The notes under the pieces: generated by a model
What the model was told of the DNA's origin: nothing
What the model saw: the letters and a program-made list of their open reading frames with translations, nothing else
Databases searched by the model: none
Made by a program: the position numbers and the translations under genes
Shown here: one piece after another, positions 61,781 through 64,000 of the stretch
Numbering within the stretch: the first letter of the stretch is position 1
Layout of the letters: the number at the start of each line of letters is the position of its first letter
DNA from: Rhodospirillaceae bacterium
GTDB lineage: Bacteria > Pseudomonadota > Alphaproteobacteria > UBA6615
Reading direction: 5' to 3'
Length of the DNA: 64,000 nucleotides
Assembly (NCBI GenBank): GCA_002724635.1
Contig: PBPM01000100.1
Coordinates: 1-64,000, forward strand

Positions 61781-62291
61781 TCAGCAGGCCGCAACACGAT
61801 TGCCCGGGTGCCGTTACAAACGCCCTGCCAACTCAAGTTAGAATAGGATCGTCCGAACGATTGGGGCGGTTAATTGGCACCGCCGCACGAGTTCGTCAAC
61901 CGCGACGGGCTCGGGCGACAGAAAAGAAACCACGCTTTCGCGAATCTCATTCCCGAAGATTTTCGCATCAAGAACCCGCGTTTTGCGGGGCGTCGGTCGC
62001 GTTTCGTGGCGCGGTTGCGACGGCTGGACCATGGGGCAGACCGCCTCGGACACATTTTTTGGGATTGCGCACGAGAACCGCGCCTTCGCCGATCAGGTGG
62101 TTCGCACCATAGGCGCGTCGGCCACCGCGGCCGGCGAACTCCGGCGGCGCTTCGGTGGCGTCGGTTGCAGAGCCGAAATGCTCCATCAGCTCACGTCATG
62201 TGACGGGGCCGATCTTATCGGTCCGGATCAGGCGTAACCGATCACGGTGCTCGGTGTGAGAGATGTTCGTGTCGCCCACGCATGTGAGCAT
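61781..62291 (-). pseudogene. dprA: dprA remnant: N- and C-terminal parts joined by a large internal deletion, with frameshift and stops
   Basis: EHRDRLRLIRTDKIGPVT*RELMEHFGSATDATEAPPEFAGRGGR | RAYGANHLIGEGAVLVRNPKK (frameshift) VSEAV...ESVVSFLSPEPVAVDELVRRCQLTAPIVRTILF*LELAGRL*RHPGNRVAAC*; between topA and plsY, its usual location. Confidence 0.8.
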
Positions 62292-62312
62292 GACCCCGCC
62301 GAACGCGGGTGA

Positions 62313-63008
62313 TCAACTCGCCGTGCAGGAGCTCTTGAGCTTGATTCGGGATTCCTCGCCGCGCACGAGTCGTCTTATATTGCCGGCGTGGCGAATCCAG
62401 ACCAGAAGGGCGAGGAAGATAGCGATGCCGCCAGCCTGCGGCTCGCCGAGCCACCATGCATAGGCCGGCGCGAGGGCCAACGCCAATAGGGCCGATAGAG
62501 AGGAATAGCGGAAGATAAGGGCCACGGTGAGCCAGGTTGCCAGGGCCGCTACGCCGAGCAGCCAGATAAGGCCAAGCAGGACTCCGAGGGTCGTCGCCAC
62601 CCCTTTGCCGCCGCGAAATCCCAGCCAGACCGGGAACAGATGGCCGAGCACGACGGCGATCGCCGTAAAGAAGGTCACATCGGGCCCGAAGAACAGGTAG
62701 GGAATCAGCACGGCGACGTAGCCCTTGGCGGCGTCGAGCAGCAGCGTGGCGGCGGCAAGTTTCTTGCTGCCGGTGCGCAGGACGTTTGTCGCGCCGATGT
62801 TGCCCGAGCCGATCCGGCGCAGGTCGCCCATTCCGCCCAGCTTCGCCAGAATCAGGCCGAAGGGAATGCTGCCGATCAAATACGCGCCGATGATCGGCGG
62901 CAGGAAGAGCTGCCAGCCGTAGATCAAGTTCTTCCAGTCGGGAATCGAGAAGGTCGCCTGGAACATGCTCCAGTAGAAGATGATCGGACTGGCACCGTCT
63001 TCGACCAT
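62313..63008 (-). CDS. plsY: glycerol-3-phosphate acyltransferase PlsY
   Basis: AYLIGSIPFGLILAKLGGMGDLRRIGSGNIGATNVLRTG, FPVWLGFRGGKGVAT. Confidence 0.97.
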   Translation of the reverse strand: MVEDGASPIIFYWSMFQATFSIPDWKNLIYGWQLFLPPIIGAYLIGSIPFGLILAKLGGMGDLRRIGSGNIGATNVLRTGSKKLAAATLLLDAAKGYVAVLIPYLFFGPDVTFFTAIAVVLGHLFPVWLGFRGGKGVATTLGVLLGLIWLLGVAALATWLTVALIFRYSSLSALLALALAPAYAWWLGEPQAGGIAIFLALLVWIRHAGNIRRLVRGEESRIKLKSSCTAS

Positions 63009-63032
63009 ACGTGTTTCCCCCTCCGGCTGGGA

Positions 63033-64000
63033 CTAGGGTGTGTCGGTATAGATGGTTCGGCCGTCGACGATGGTCCGCATGACGCGGCCCTGAACGAGCC
63101 GTCCGTCGAACGGCGAGTTCTTCGATTTCGACGTGAAGCTGTCAGGCTCGATGCGGTTGGGACGATCGGGGTCGAAGATCACGATGTCGGCGGCACCACC
63201 CACATGCAGGCGGCCCACCGGCAGGCCGAGGAGTTCGGCCGGACGCACCGTGACCTTGGCCAGCGCGGCCGAGAGGTCAAGATGTTCGTTGTGGACCAGT
63301 TCGAGGGTCAGCGCGAGGAGACTCTCGAGGCCGGCGGCGCCGAATTCCGCCTGTTCGAAGGGCAGGCGCTTGGCCTCCTGATCCTGTGGCAAGTGATCGG
63401 AGGCGATGCAGTCGATCGTCCCGTCGGCGAGGCCCGCGACGATCGCCTGTCGATCCTCCTCGGTGCGCAGCGGCGGCGACAGCTTGGCGAAGGTTCGGTA
63501 TTCGCCGACCGCCAACTCGTTCAGGGCGAAATAGGGGGGCGCGGTGTCGCAGGTGACCTTGAGACCGGCAGCCTTGGCCGCGCGGATGCGCGCCACACCC
63601 CCGGCGGTCGAGATATGCGCCGCGTGGTAGCGCCCGCCGGTCATTTTGACCAGGGACAGGTCCCGGTCGATCATGATCGTCTCGGCCTCGCGCGGAATGC
63701 CGGGTAGGCCGAGGCGCGTGGCAAGCTCGCCGGATTGCATCACGCCCCCATTGGACAGGGTCGGCTCTTCCGCGTGCTGGACGATCAGCGCGTCGAAGGC
63801 GAGAGCGTATTTGAGTGCGCGTGACATTGTTTTGGCGCTGGCGACGGCGCTGCGGCCGTTGGTGAAGGCCACCGCGCCGGCCTGCTTGAGCAGGCCCATC
63901 TCGACAATTTCATCGCTGTTGGCATTGCGGGTGACGGTGGCGAAGGCGAAAACCTTGACCAGCTTTACGTCCCGGGCGCGCCGGGCGACGAATTCGAGCA
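63033..64000 (-). CDS. pyrC: dihydroorotase (PyrC-like), 5' end outside window
   Basis: Frame stays open to window edge (LEFVARRARDVKLVKVFAFATVTRNANSDEIVEMGLLKQAGAVAFTNG...); CDTAPPYFALNE, IASDHLPQD. Confidence 0.92.
   Translation of the reverse strand, partial: LEFVARRARDVKLVKVFAFATVTRNANSDEIVEMGLLKQAGAVAFTNGRSAVASAKTMSRALKYALAFDALIVQHAEEPTLSNGGVMQSGELATRLGLPGIPREAETIMIDRDLSLVKMTGGRYHAAHISTAGGVARIRAAKAAGLKVTCDTAPPYFALNELAVGEYRTFAKLSPPLRTEEDRQAIVAGLADGTIDCIASDHLPQDQEAKRLPFEQAEFGAAGLESLLALTLELVHNEHLDLSAALAKVTVRPAELLGLPVGRLHVGGAADIVIFDPDRPNRIEPDSFTSKSKNSPFDGRLVQGRVMRTIVDGRTIYTDTP

Noticed and set aside
62640-63707. 355-aa plus-strand ORF
   Set aside because: Antisense shadow of plsY and pyrC.
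1-64000. CRISPR array, tRNA/rRNA genes, prophage, transposase, toxin-antitoxin or biosynthetic cluster
   Set aside because: Looked for repeat-spacer patterns, tRNA-like motifs and signature proteins in all gaps; nothing convincing was seen.

Overview
This is a high-GC alphaproteobacterial chromosome segment that is almost entirely core genome. Main blocks: amino-sugar recycling (nagK-nagA-namZ-like); yfgM-bamB-der; purF-cvpA-radA-mlaF-mlaE-alr-dnaB; rplI-rpsR-rpsF; fabD-fabG-acpP-fabF-mltG; yicC-gmk; rsmA-surA-lptD-lptG-lptF; pepA-holC-ndk; purN-purM; hda-ppk-ppx/rnd; aspS; dinB-ROK; rpmG-ctp-rnr-topA-plsY-pyrC. I found no CRISPR array, prophage, transposase, rRNA, tRNA or secondary-metabolite/defence cluster. 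The most interesting signal lies in the apparent gaps: conserved syntenic genes are broken. A divK remnant has two in-frame stops and a D->N change at the phospho-acceptor, with no pleD next to it. dprA is reduced to fused N- and C-terminal pieces with several stops. A DUF2232-like C-terminal remnant lies between rpsR and rplI. surA carries one in-frame amber codon. A small lipoprotein gene is frameshifted and has lost its lipobox Cys. pdxA is absent between surA and rsmA. Together these suggest ongoing gene erosion (or, for single lesions, assembly error). Two short genes missing from the ORF track (rpmG and an aa3-type cytochrome oxidase subunit IV-like 41-aa protein) and a probable CTG start for purM were also recognised. 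All family calls are by eye; no database search was run.
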